A stretch of 64,000 nt of DNA, from assembly GCA_029817715.1 (NCBI GenBank), contig JARUPY010000443.1, positions 124,001 through 188,000 of the forward strand, in the 5' to 3' direction. The notes under the pieces were generated by a model, which was given only the letters and a program-made list of their open reading frames with translations, was not told where the DNA came from and made no database searches. This DNA is from Melastoma dodecandrum. Taxonomy: Eukaryota > Streptophyta > Magnoliopsida > Myrtales > Melastomataceae. Both the position numbers and the translations under genes were made by a program. Shown in pieces: positions 23,484-34,510 of the stretch. Numbering within the stretch: position 1 is the stretch's first letter; every line of letters begins with the position of its first letter.

Positions 23484-23628
23484 AGAACGGCGAAGCAGCA
23501 ACGACTAAATCAGATCTCATTCTGAGAAACGCTCTGCTGTGATACATACGCTTCCGCTTACACTAAGAGGGCGAAAAAGTTACAATCACTAATTCACCCT
23601 CCTCTTAATGCGCCTGAACGATCCAACA
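23484..23628 (+). repeat. 3' LTR stub of the copia element
   Basis: 23511-23628 repeats 22243-22363 (CAGATCTCATTCT... to GATCCAACA). Weaker similarity (AACGG, GCGAAGCAG) extends to about 23484 with a 15-bp difference. About 1.9 kb of LTR and all of pol are missing upstream of this point. Confidence 0.8.
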
Positions 23629-23633
23629 AGTTA

Positions 23634-24225
23634 CGTAATTGTTTCCTCCAACGGCCCTTCCTTGCCGTCTCTTTTGTCCTCTCCTTCATTCTCCTCGGTA
23701 TATCACCCCTCAACCACGTACAATATGCTCTGTTTGTTCAATTCTCGTACCCAGATTATTCTATTTATTACTAGAAGGTGGGATCCTGGCTTGGAAGTTG
23801 GCTCTAGTCCATGTCCCTCTTGCTTAGGAGGTCTTCGGCATAAGGAAGAAGCACTTCAACCAAAACCTCCACTTCGCCACCGTTAGTCCACTTGAACAAC
23901 ATTGATGCATCTAGACCCTGCCCTCTTCCTTTTCCCCTTCACTGAGGTTGATTGCGAGTTTCCCCTTCACCGATTTCTCGATTTTTGTAACTTTTAAGAA
24001 CTTCATCTTTCTAATAACGAGTTCCTTAGAAAATAACGGAAACGTTGTTGGGAACAATGAGTTCATAGTTCATAGTGTTCTCCACATTTTTTTAACTCAT
24101 TGTTTGAAATAACGAGTTATAAATTTTTTTCCTTAACTTTCTGTTATAATAACAATTTCTTTGTAAATCAAACTTGTTGTTAGTAACATCAAGTTTGAGG
24201 TGGAAAATGGGAATTTTGAAATAGT
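23634..24225. other. unassigned sequence upstream of the kinase pseudogene
   Basis: No recognisable domain. It may contain degraded extracellular-domain exons of the receptor-like kinase that follows, but I could not find leucine-rich repeats here. Confidence 0.3.
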
Positions 24226-25200
24226 TTGGCAGTAAACAAAATAGTATGCGAATTAACGGTAAATAAGAGCAAAGCACGAAAAAGTAGATACACCCTTTTT
24301 CTTCTATTCCCCCACCCATATGTACCACCATCTTGTCATTTGGTCTCACCTTATGCTGCTTTTCTCCTCCTATGCCTTTACCTCTACTGGAGAAGGTTCG
24401 GCGGATATGTGCAGACTGTTGTTGACGAGGAGATCACCCAAATCGTCAGCGTCTCTTTCCAGGACGACAAGTATTGCGACTTGGAGGAACTCGTGATCTT
24501 CCAGGACCTGACCATTACCGACATCGTGGATACCCCTAAGGAGGTCATTGGGAAGTCCAAGCACAGCATCCTCTACAGGGCACTCCTGCTAGGGTAGTGA
24601 CACTCGTCAGGTTGCTGAGTTCTTGAGGCCTGCATATGTTGTTAGAGGCGAGGAGTTTGCAACCGTTATCCGTTTGTTGGGGGCAGGTCAAGCACCCAAA
24701 TTTGGTGACCCTTCTTGGGTTCTATAACGGGCCGTGGGGGAATCTGGCCGGCTTCACTCGAGGTAAACAGCACTAAAAACAAAATTTTCTACAGTTAACT
24801 CGTCAACTACCTTTTTCTCTTCTTTTCTTTGCTTACTTTTGCATCTTCGCGATCACGAAAGTCCTTTTCAACAAGAGAAGAAAAATGGAGAATGAGATGC
24901 AGGGGAGAATGTCATGGGGATCGAACAATGTGGGATTGATTACATGCTGCAATAACTTCTCTGGCAGGAAAAACAAATGATGTCGCTCCATGTCCTTCCA
25001 TTTCCCAAGGGCATCAGATACAAAAACTTGAATTCCCGTATTTGGTTAAAAAATCTGAGTCCCAACTGTTGATTCTGGACAGATGATTCACATGGTATGA
25101 GCCCTCCTCTGCAAAATCTCAGTCGGCATTGCCAGAGGATTAGATCATCTCCACACGAGGATTTCCAAGACTCTCGTCCAAGGCAATCTCAAGTTGAGGA
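24226..25200 (+). pseudogene. receptor-like kinase pseudogene, 5' part
   Basis: A transmembrane-like stretch ending LLLCLYLYWRRF (about 24355-24395) is followed by juxtamembrane and kinase N-lobe sequence: LEELVIFQDLTITDIVDTP, EVIGKSKHSILYRALL, VAEFLRPAYVVRGEEF. After a stop (24596) and a frameshift near 24690, KHPNLVTLLGFYNGPWG can be read. Near 25130-25195 comes IARGLDHLHT and GNLK, the catalytic-loop region, in which these LRR kinases often have H-G-N and not H-R-D. Domain order fits a plasma-membrane LRR receptor kinase of an atypical, probably inactive class. The copy ends at 25200 where a retroelement is inserted and continues at 33230. Confidence 0.72.
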
Positions 25201-25781
25201 TGTGAAAAATCACATATCACATAAACAGAGAAAACAACGAAACACTGAATCAATTACGCGGGTTTACGGTCACTGAAAAAAATTGAGGGAAAAGAAAACA
25301 TACATGTAGATGCTATCACAACAATGATCGCGCAAAACTTAGCGGCAGATCTTTTTCTCATTTTCCTTCCCTTACGGTAAGAGGCAAAAATTGGCCAAAC
25401 TGACAATCTGTGAGCGTAGCACCTAGAACACTTTACAGCAAACCTAATAAAAAATTTCCTTCTATGAAATGTTAGTTTTGCCCCTTAGTTAAATAATAAT
25501 TTGAAGGATATGGGAAGGGACCTAGTTGTAATATATTGTAACATATGTCATATACATCAATGGATGATAAGTTATAAAATAGCATACACCCAGTCGTAAA
25601 CCACATTATATAAATGAGATGCGCATATTCCAATAACGTTAGAGATCACGATACTATAGAGGGATTTCATGCACTCTCTTATGTTGCAGCCTGTTTTATA
25701 AAATGAATTTTAATAAAATAAAATAAAAGTTAATATAAAATTCTACAATTAATAGCAGCCCAAATAAGAAAAATTTCAACA
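25201..25781 (-). repeat. 3' LTR of the LARD-like element
   Basis: 581 bp. It aligns along its length with 32733-33229 (shared blocks such as CGTAAACCACATTATATAAA and GGGATTTCATGCA). It is longer than the other copy because of indels near 25330-25480. Confidence 0.8.
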
Positions 25782-26852
25782 TTCTTCCACTTGAACTACA
25801 TTAATTGTATCCGAAAAATATTCTAAAAAGCTGTAACATTTGTACGACCAATATAAAGACAAAATTTCAAATAACCCCGATCAACTAAATTACCGAACAT
25901 CGAACTATGACCGTCATAACATCTAACAATGATACAAGACAACCATAATCACAACACTAAGGAATAAAGTTGTCATGGGTCAATGTGGCTTTGTAGCCGA
26001 AATAGCATCCTTTATGTTGTCAAATTTGATGCTACTTCAGTCAGTCCTAATCATTATGTAACATTACGCCCACAACGAGCCACAAAGACCTTTGAGCAAA
26101 TGATGCTCCCTTATATGTTTCATAAACTTCTGCGTGCAAAGTTTACGGTGCTTTATGAGAGACAAACTTTAATGACAATACCGTCCTACTCGAGACTAAG
26201 CATCAAGTCTTAAGATTTCTTTAATAATAAGAATAACTATATAGACTTTACATTTCACTTATGTCGTAGTACACATCCATAACCTTAAACTGAATGAAAT
26301 TAGAGTACGCATCTATAATCTTATTACTTTAAAGTGAATGAAATTAATCATATATGTCACCTTTATATTTCGCCAAGGTCAGGGAATGTTCTCTATAACC
26401 TGTACACCTTGGTGAATCCGTAAACTTTACACTTTGAAGAAGCCGGATGTAGCAGAGTGAGCACTACTGCTCTGTATGTCTCAAAACACAAATCTGGCGA
26501 GAACCTTAATGGTGACATATAAGACCTACAAACTTGACATAACTGTCATTCTCAACATAGACACCATATCTTGAGACTTTTAACCATGTGCCCATAACTA
26601 AAACGACAGTCATTGATAATCAATGAAACAAACCAATATACAAAATCTCATATTTTCTGAATCAGTAAAAGTTTACTTTTCACTTCGAGAATTTCTTACA
26701 AACTTCACAAATTTCTCAACAAGTGAGTCGCTTTGATGAGCAAATGTTTGTATCATCATGTGACAATCTCTCATTTCCACAATGCTTATTAAACCTTATG
26801 CAAGTGTAAAATTAAAATTTTCTTTCATACATAAGTCCATTTAAGACATCTA

Positions 26853-27475
26853 TATTGTTGTCGTTTTACACATACCCAAATAGACTATAAAAACAAAACA
26901 ACTTGTGAACTTATGTACAGTATCTTCGATAATTGACAATCATATGACCATCAAACAAATATCAACACAGAATCACAATCTCCACTTTGAGTTCATAACA
27001 TGCAACAGACCTCACGAAAACACTCAAAACGCACCAAATGTATGAAACCAAACACCTTTGGGCAGAAAGATGCCCACACTAATACTTCCGAGTCTCCAAA
27101 CATACCTCAACAAGATTAAAAAAATCACATATGTCACTATAAGCGAGCCACTTTGGCGACCAACTATATTGTCGTCCTTTTACACATACCCAAAGAGGCT
27201 ATATATAAACAAAACAACTCGTGAACTTGTGAATAATAACTTTGAGGAACGACATCTCAAATAGAGATCAACGCAGAATCACAAACTTCACTTTATTTAG
27301 AGTTCATAACACGCAACAGACCTCACGAAAACACTCAAAACACACCAAATGCAGGAAAATAAACACCTTTGGGCATAAAGGTGCCCACACTGGTACTTTC
27401 GCGTTTTCAAAGATACCTCAACAAGATTAAGAAAATCACATCTGTCACTCTAAGGAGCCACACTTTGGCGACCAT
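26853..27475 (-). repeat. ~310-bp tandem duplication
   Basis: Unit 1 (about 26853-27163) and unit 2 (about 27164-27475) share TTTTACACATACCCAAA, CAGACCTCACGAAAACACTC, CACCTTTGGGCA and CTCAACAAGATTAA in the same order. Each ends in a GCCACTTTGGCGACCA motif. Diverged copies of that last motif recur near 26722, 27644, 31390 and 31490 without the whole unit. Confidence 0.8.
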
Positions 27476-28104
27476 GCTGTCAAAATACAACTATGAGATT
27501 TCTCAGTCGTTGAGGACAGGCGCGATTGTGAGAAAACTTCAATTGTCACTTTGGCAAAACTACATTGGCAGTCAAACAACAAGAGCACAAATTTAAAGTA
27601 ACTTGCATGTGCTTGTAAAGCACCTCGCATTTCACTGCAAACGAGCCACTTTGACGGCCAAGCGTTTACATCACAAATACGAAATAACTCCACTTGCTTA
27701 CATAATTGTGCATACGAAAGCCTTATGTATGCCAACATAGCCAACGGGTCAACCAACCCGTCTCTAACAAACAACTTAATTTCATAATTTATCTACTCCC
27801 TCGATGTTGTATGTCTTAAATACTTCATACATATTCAAATGCCTTAGAAAGGGCAATAGTTTATATATTAACACTACATCATGTGCGTGAAGCAGATTCC
27901 CTATTAGTTCATTAGTCTAAATAAGTTGGCTTGAATATAAGATAACTCAAATATTTATGGATATGCATAGCTTAAATTTCGAACATAAACTAGCGAGTCG
28001 GTGATATTCTTATCGAAAGTCTCAATTCAAGCAATGTTTATCCATTCTCTCTATATATATTTTAAATACTTTAATTATAATAAAAATACTTAAGAGAGAA
28101 TAAT

Positions 28105-30286
28105 TGTAATGTTTTCCTTTTTTTTTATAACTCCAAAACAACTTACATTTATTAATTGAAGCTATACAAAATCCATTACATTCCTATCTCCTAAAATTTT
28201 GTTTCAAATTTAAATTTATAAATATACGTACTAATACAGCTCAATATGCGCATACTCCGAAAGATTCTCCTTGTCTTCACCTGAATGCACATTTAAACAG
28301 CAAAACACAAAGAGAAAGATGTTAGCAAAACCCTAAGTACAAATACACATCCACCTTAAGTCTATGATGTTAAGTCTACGAGACTCTAGTCGACTAGACA
28401 TCAGTCTACTCTACTTGAATCTACGAGGCATCAGTCTACAAGACTTGAGTCTACGAGGTACAACCTACATTGAACTCCACCAGGAGGAAAACCCACCCTG
28501 CATCTTCTAAGCAAGTCTATGAGGAATAAGATCACTATAAGTCTACAAGAAACTCGTACCCAATAGTCAAAGAATGAACTCTTCCTTGGGACTAAGAGGA
28601 AAATGAAACCAGGCCAGTTCTACAAAGACCAGTTGATGCAATCGATCATTCATCTTCCTTTCGATTCACTTAGTTGCTGTCTCAAACAGAATGATATCGA
28701 TCACAATCACATTAGACACTTTCATTTTCTAGCCCTCTCGGGTTTCTTTTTAAATACCAAACATCCCTCCACATATCTTGCTCGAGATTTGTATCTCACG
28801 ATCTATCAATCGTCTCCATAAAATAATAACATTTCTGTTCACTCATTTTCCATTCTGAACATGATGGAATCATCCACGTCCACTTTCTAACTACTTTAAT
28901 TTTGAAGCTCTCACGACTCCTTTCATCTGCTCTCCTCAACATGAAGGCCGAAATTAACATTACATCAACTCTCCCAAACATGGAAGTCGATATTATTATA
29001 TAATCTCTCAACCCTCTCTTCAACAATAAGGAGGTTTTATTCAATTCAACGTGGTCCTTGAAGGCACCACCTCAATCATACGGTCCGTAAAGAACCCCAC
29101 ACGCATGAATACATATCCACGCCCTTCTCATGGGCTCCCTCATTTGCAATGTTGCCCCAGGTATATCACATAATCACCACCTCTTTTCTCATCATTCTCG
29201 GGGTCTCACACATCCCCAGACACCTCAAAGTAGTCACTCGACAACAATTCGTAGCCCTTGTAGGACTACACACATTCATACGACATCATACAACCTTATC
29301 GTGCCTCATACTTGCAGTTATGTCCAACCGCTTCTCAAATCGTCACATCCCTCTTTTCTCTTGCTATTACAGTCCCTTCATACACTAAATTTAAAATCTC
29401 AGCCATTCAACTAATCCAATATAATCACGCTACAAGAATATTGCCACCTAAACTATGTATTAGTAAACATAAGTGCGGAAGCAAAAGGGTTGGGAGTGTT
29501 CGTACCTTAACTCCAGCCCCTATTCCCTTCGTCCCCATTCAACCACAATCTCTTCCACCTCTCCTTTCTCAGCTCCAAGGGTTGCCCTTCCGTTCTTGAA
29601 GCACTCAAATCATCATCCGCGAAATCAAGAGTTTGCGAGTAGAGTATTTTCCTCGATCAAGCTCACTTCTTCATCCCATGTCTCTCCTCACCTTTTTTCC
29701 CTCTTTTCTTTTCGTTCTTTTCTCCAAATGCCTCATTCCATAGTCAAGGTAAAGGATAAAGGGGTAGATGGAGGGACCCGCCAATTCTTATTTTATGTTA
29801 CAAAATTCTTCCATTATACAAGTGTTAGTTTCTCTTCTTTCCAAGCACCTTACTAAGCACCGAGGTGGCATAGAAAAACTACCTAAAGAGGTTTCCTTAA
29901 GGTGGTCTCTCAGCTTAATAAAAAAAATCTTAACACAAGTTGCAAGTTGATGATGTCATGAATGACGTCATACTTTTCTAACATCATTATCTAGCCACAT
30001 CATGCTTGAGTTAAGTTGACCTTAAGTACCTCAGACCTTTCAAACTCATAAAGATAATTCATATATTCTTCAGCTCGTAAGTCTATACGAGATTGTAAGT
30101 CTACCGGCAAACCCAAGCCCACCACTTTCTCGACTTTACCCAGAACAAGTCTACAAGGGTGGTATGTCCATATTTTGTCTACTATGTGGATTAGATAAGA
30201 CAAAAAAAAACAAGCTAGTCTCCAACATTCATTTCACATTATTTTTATAATCCTACTACATACATAATAAAACATGGGTCATTACA
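28105..30286 (-). mobile_element. solo LTR nested in the LARD-like element
   Basis: On the minus strand it starts TGTAATGACCC at 30286 and ends ACATTACA at 28105, a 7-bp inverted terminus (TGTAATG/CATTACA). It is flanked by perfect 5-bp duplications ATAAT (28100-28104 and 30287-30291). At 2182 bp with no coding domains or primer site it fits a solo LTR of a Tekay-like chromovirus. It contains repeated AAGTCTAC motifs at 28360-28540 and 30075-30160. Confidence 0.85.
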
Positions 30287-30291
30287 ATAAT

Positions 30292-32717
30292 ATCCGAAGA
30301 TATATTGAATATCGGTCACAATCTCTTGGGAACACAAATTTTGCATCTCAAACTTGAGGATAACCCGATAGAACATTATTGGATCACTCAATCTATCTGT
30401 AATGATTTTCAAGCTTTGCAAAGGTTTTTCGCTTGAATGTTTCTCCATTTTTATTTCAACGTCGTCAATATAAAAATATGTGTTATTTATGTTAAGTGCA
30501 CTTTGTTATTTCATTTACAATTTAAACCCAAGATAATCTTATAAATTCATATACTAATGAGTTTTGTTCCTATGTGACATTTCTTCGTATAAAGCAAGCT
30601 AATGCAGAACATGGATCAAACCAGTGTTGAGTGTCTTACAAGAGGACCATACAAACTCAGTTGAGATAACTACATGTTGCTTACCATGAACACTAACTTG
30701 AGGCAATCTTCTTAGTCACATATTCTCTCTTTAAGCTAATAAGTACGAAGCCATCATTGTTCTTCTCATACTTTACATCAAAAAGACTAGACTCTTTAAT
30801 CTTTAGTTTAACCAAAATAGAAATGTCAAGAACCAACACTTCTGTGTAAATTAATCATACAACAGTAACAATCACCTGAAGCTTAATCATGCTGGTATTC
30901 TCGGTAGCAGTGAGTAAGCTACCATCCTCCAATTTATCCGAAAAGAACTAGACATGACCACAAACGCCGTGAACTCCACAATTATTAGAAAAAAACTCAA
31001 TAATAAACGCATTTTTGCACATCTTGAAAGAAATTGTATGATAAAAATAATGCAACCATTAAATGTTATGAGCCGTATAAAACTGATCAATGAGATTAAA
31101 TAATCACGAAGAATCCCCATACTCCGATGTCAACTTCCCTTTGGGTAGAGAAAACATCAAGCAGGAAACATTCCCACAAAGATCATGAAAACAACAGATT
31201 CGACAAATTCGTCCCACTTAAGGAACAAATAGTCCAATCCATTGATCCAGAATTAAAGAATGCCAACACCCGATCGTGTGTCACTCTGCACGATCCACTT
31301 TGGTGAAATCATGCACAGCACAATGTGTTATAAAAATTGTGGGAAATCAAGACATACCACCTTTAAGGAACCATCATATGTCATGTACAAACGATCCACT
31401 TTGGTAACCAAACACTTGCAGCACATTATGATGTTTCTTCGATAAATAGATGCATGTCTGAATAGAGAATAAGAACCAACTGTCATCATAAACGGGTCAC
31501 TTTGATAACCAAGCATTCATATCACAACATGATCATATCTCACTAGGCTTGTAACATTGTTCTCACAAAAAAAATTGTATGTGTGAACTTTTACTCATGT
31601 TTAAATAATTTTATATTTCATCTCACAAGTCTAAAATTAAAATGATTGCGTAAAATAACATTTATGATATGTGCAACCAATATTTATGACATCAAGATCT
31701 ATTTATTTATTTATTTTTCGGTCAACATTGATCGTTGACGGTGCCAGCATTTAATAGTTTGGTCAACCCATTAGCCAGCTCCTATGGTCAACCCCTTATT
31801 ATGGGGTGGCCTAATAATAGCCCAATCCATATTCATTTCCCTTTTTTTATTTTAACTTGAGTCCACTTGAGCCGGGCCTGGTCCAATTCAATCATCCTTA
31901 AAATCCTTTTTCTATAAATAAAACAGGCCGATTGGGACGAGGAAGACTAGCTCACTTGGGCTCTACGCCTCACCCACTTGTGTCAGCTTACAATTTATTA
32001 ATATTTTTTTAAATGATGGTTTTATCGGGACAGGTGCTGGCGCTTCTTGGAAATTTGGGATTGCCTACAGGGAATGATTTTTCTTTTGCCATTTAAAAAT
32101 ATTCTTATAGCAAGGTAATACCTTTGATGGTTGTTTTAGTGGCTTCTTCGTTTTAGTCATGTCCATCAGTAATTGCCATTCACCGTAATTCTCTTGGCGA
32201 GGATTATATATTTTTCTTAAGAAGCTCATATCAATCGGGCATTGGATGGGTTTATCCTAATTTCATGTCTAATTAAACCCATTTCACTTTTTTGCAATAT
32301 TTATAGCCCAGGCCACCACGGGCCTGATGGGCTGAATGGGATAAAAGTCTAATCAACTTGGGTCAGGCCTATTTTTGTATTTATATTATTAATATAATTT
32401 AAAAGTATTTTGTAACATATTTTTTTAACAAAATTTTATTAATAAATAAAAGCTATACATAATAAGATTTTGTTTTCTTATTTGTACGAATCTAACAAAT
32501 ATTTTGTAACTTGATTGTTTATTTTTTTTAATGGGAAGGCAAAGGTAAACAACCTACAACCCTAATACAGCTGACGGCCGACAATCGACGTGGGTTGTCA
32601 ATCCTGATAAACAGGACAATCAATGACGGTTGTCAATCGCGATAAACAATACAATGAAAAAACGAAACCGCGTCAAATAAAATAAAACCAAATTTTCTTC
32701 TCAGTAAATTCATATAA
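30292..32717 (-). other. noncoding internal region of the LARD-like element
   Basis: AT-rich, with only short open frames (longest 78 codons, minus, 31120-30887, hydrophobic, no known match). A short duplication of GGTTGTCAATC...GATAAACA occurs at about 32593 and 32628. No pol motifs were found on either strand. Confidence 0.45.
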
Positions 32718-32732
32718 TGTGCTATGATACTA
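32718..32732 (-). other. degenerate primer binding site of the LARD-like element
   Basis: The plus strand reads TGCTATGATACTA directly left of the LTR. Its complement resembles TGGTATCAGAGC with several changes, including one extra base. The position supports minus-strand orientation. Confidence 0.45.
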
Positions 32733-33229
32733 TGCGTGAAAAATCACCAAATCACATAATCACAGAAAACGAGAAAACAGTGAAAGACTGAATCGATTAT
32801 CCGAGTTTACTGTTACCGAGAAAAATTGGGAGAAAAGTAAGCATACATGTATATGCCATCAAAACAAATATCTTCTCTTTATGGAGGAGGCAAAAATTGG
32901 CGAAATGAGCGTAGCACCTAATAAAGGATTTACTTCTAAGTTAAATAATATTTTGAAGCACAAGAGAAGGCACCTACCTGTAGTATATCGTAACATACGT
33001 CATATCCATCAATGACCGTAAATTATAAAATAACATACTCCAGCCGTAAACCACATTATATAAATAAGATGTGCATATCTCAATAACATTAGATATCATG
33101 ATACTATAATGGGATTTCATGCATTATCTTATGTTATAGCCCGTTTTATAAAATGAACTTTAATAAATAATATAAAAGTTAATATAAAATTATACAATTA
33201 TAACAACCCAAATAAAAAAAATTCCAACA
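32733..33229 (-). repeat. 5' LTR of the LARD-like element
   Basis: About 497 bp, homologous to 25201-25781. It begins on the minus strand at 33229 with TGTTGGAATTTTTTTTA. The kinase coding sequence follows on the plus strand from 33230. Confidence 0.78.
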
Positions 33230-33649
33230 TGTAACGTCCTCCTGGACCATTGCCACCAACCCTACATCTCCGACTTTTCGTATTACATGGTCATGAATCC
33301 CGCAACAGCTCAGGAGATGATGGAAGCTTCCACAATATGAGGACATCAAGATGAGGGAAGCGACTTCCGCATCCGCATCTACAGCTACGGTATCAAACTG
33401 AAGGAGCTGGCGAAGGGGAAGTCACGCGATGTCGGGGAGAGTTTCCTGCCGAACCACGTGAGTAACTGCAATCCCGAGTCAGAGGTTTATCATCCGGACA
33501 TCCTGTTGAGCATAAGAGTGCGTGCAGGTGAAGAGAAGATAGTGAAGATGTTCCGATCCAGTTACCATTGTCCAGCTGTTCCCCTTCTCCCATGCGGAGG
33601 CCCAACATCCGGCAAGTGTTTTGAATGCTTGAAGCAAATCTGGAAATGA
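33230..33649 (+). pseudogene. receptor-like kinase pseudogene, 3' part
   Basis: The sequence continues the kinase domain cut at 25200: NVLLDHCHQPYISDF immediately after the insertion, then AQEMMEAST, YSYGIKLKELAKGKSRD (subdomain IX-X region), VYHPDILLSIRVRAGE and SGKCFECLKQIWK, the usual C-terminal end of this kinase class. The activation segment lacks the D-F-G motif (D-F-S is present) and frameshifts lie near 33338 and 33560. Together with the 5' part it describes one dead gene on the plus strand. Confidence 0.7.
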
Positions 33650-34510
33650 ATCCCAAAAATGTCACGTCATCATATCATTATTATTGTCTTATTAACAAGA
33701 AGTCACAAGGAAGAGTTGAGTTGGTGAAAGTGAAGACGGCGTTGTTGGGGTGGAGTGGGCAGGTGAGAGTAACTAGAGCGGTGGCAGGTTCCGATGACAA
33801 CGATTTTTGCTAGAGTATTTGGACCCATCCTCATCCTCAGATTGACGCTGGCATTTTTACAGACCAAAAGCATCTTCTTAGTAACGCCGTGATAAGAGGA
33901 AGACATGGTTTGTGTCTGTTGCGGGATATTTCAGTTGATTTTAGAAGTTTTATGGGGTTTGCATTAGCTACCAAGAAAGGAATCTTTGTTTGATCAGGTC
34001 TGGACCATCTCCTTGCTACGCTTGATTTATATTCTATAATTTAACATGCTCCCTCGAATCAAACGAGGTTGACATCTAACATCTTTGGCTCTAAGCCTTT
34101 AACAGGTAATAGACCAAGCTTATCATCACCAGAAGAAACAACACAACATCAAAAATTAAGCTGGTTGCTTTCCTTTGGTTGGGAGTCCCAACATATTCTC
34201 CACCATCAACATAAAAAGGCAAACCAAGCAAAAAAATATTTAGCTTTTCCCAAGCCATAAACCACGGCCAAAGCAATTCTCTAGTTTGACCGTCCTTTTA
34301 ATGTAGACAGATTGGGGAGGCCGTTATGAGGCTTGAGAGCTTCGAGATAAACTGGTTTTTCGACATCAATGGCAACGGGAGGAGTACCATACTTATCGGC
34401 TTTAATTTTTCCATCAGTGTTCTGACCATTTCTGGCTGAACATGCATACTCTGCTTCTCGATTATTAGATGGAGAAATCAATCATCCTCCCCCCTCATCT
34501 TCATTGCCTT
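33650..34510. other. unassigned intergenic DNA
   Basis: No known gene. Minus-strand frames at 34481-34281 (with VAIDVEKPVYLEALKPHNG) and 34276-34091 (hydrophobic C-terminus) have coding-like composition and lie end to end. They could be remnant exons of an unidentified gene. They sit just downstream of the UQCC1-like stop codon, so part of this stretch is probably its 3' UTR. Confidence 0.3.

Larger units (their letters stand above)
20316..23628 (+). mobile_element. Ty1/copia retrotransposon with pol and most of its 3' LTR deleted
   Basis: Full 5' LTR (TGTTG...CAACA), tRNA-Met primer site, a broken gag and a 3' LTR stub. The flanks GGTTA (20311-20315) and AGTTA (23629-23633) match at 4 of 5 bases, so both original ends are still in place and the loss is internal. 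No protease, integrase or RT is present. Confidence 0.85.
25201..33229 (-). mobile_element. LARD-like LTR element without coding capacity, inserted in the kinase pseudogene
   Basis: Two direct repeats (25201-25781 and about 32733-33229) begin TGTTGRAATTTTT on the minus strand and bound ~7 kb of DNA with no recognisable gag or pol. A degenerate tRNA-Met-type primer site follows the upstream LTR, and a purine-rich CAAGTGGAAGAA precedes the downstream LTR. Kinase coding sequence stops immediately left of the element and resumes immediately right of it. After subtracting the nested solo LTR (28105-30286) the internal part is about 4.8 kb. Clear target duplications were not seen (left GAGGA, right TGTAA). 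Confidence 0.75.

Noticed and set aside
29130..29856. overlapping serine- and histidine-rich plus-strand frames
   Set aside because: They lie in the minus-strand solo LTR, are antisense to it and have low-complexity composition.
25196..33234. target-site duplication of the LARD-like element
   Set aside because: The flanks GAGGA and TGTAA do not match; the insertion is supported by the interrupted kinase frame instead.
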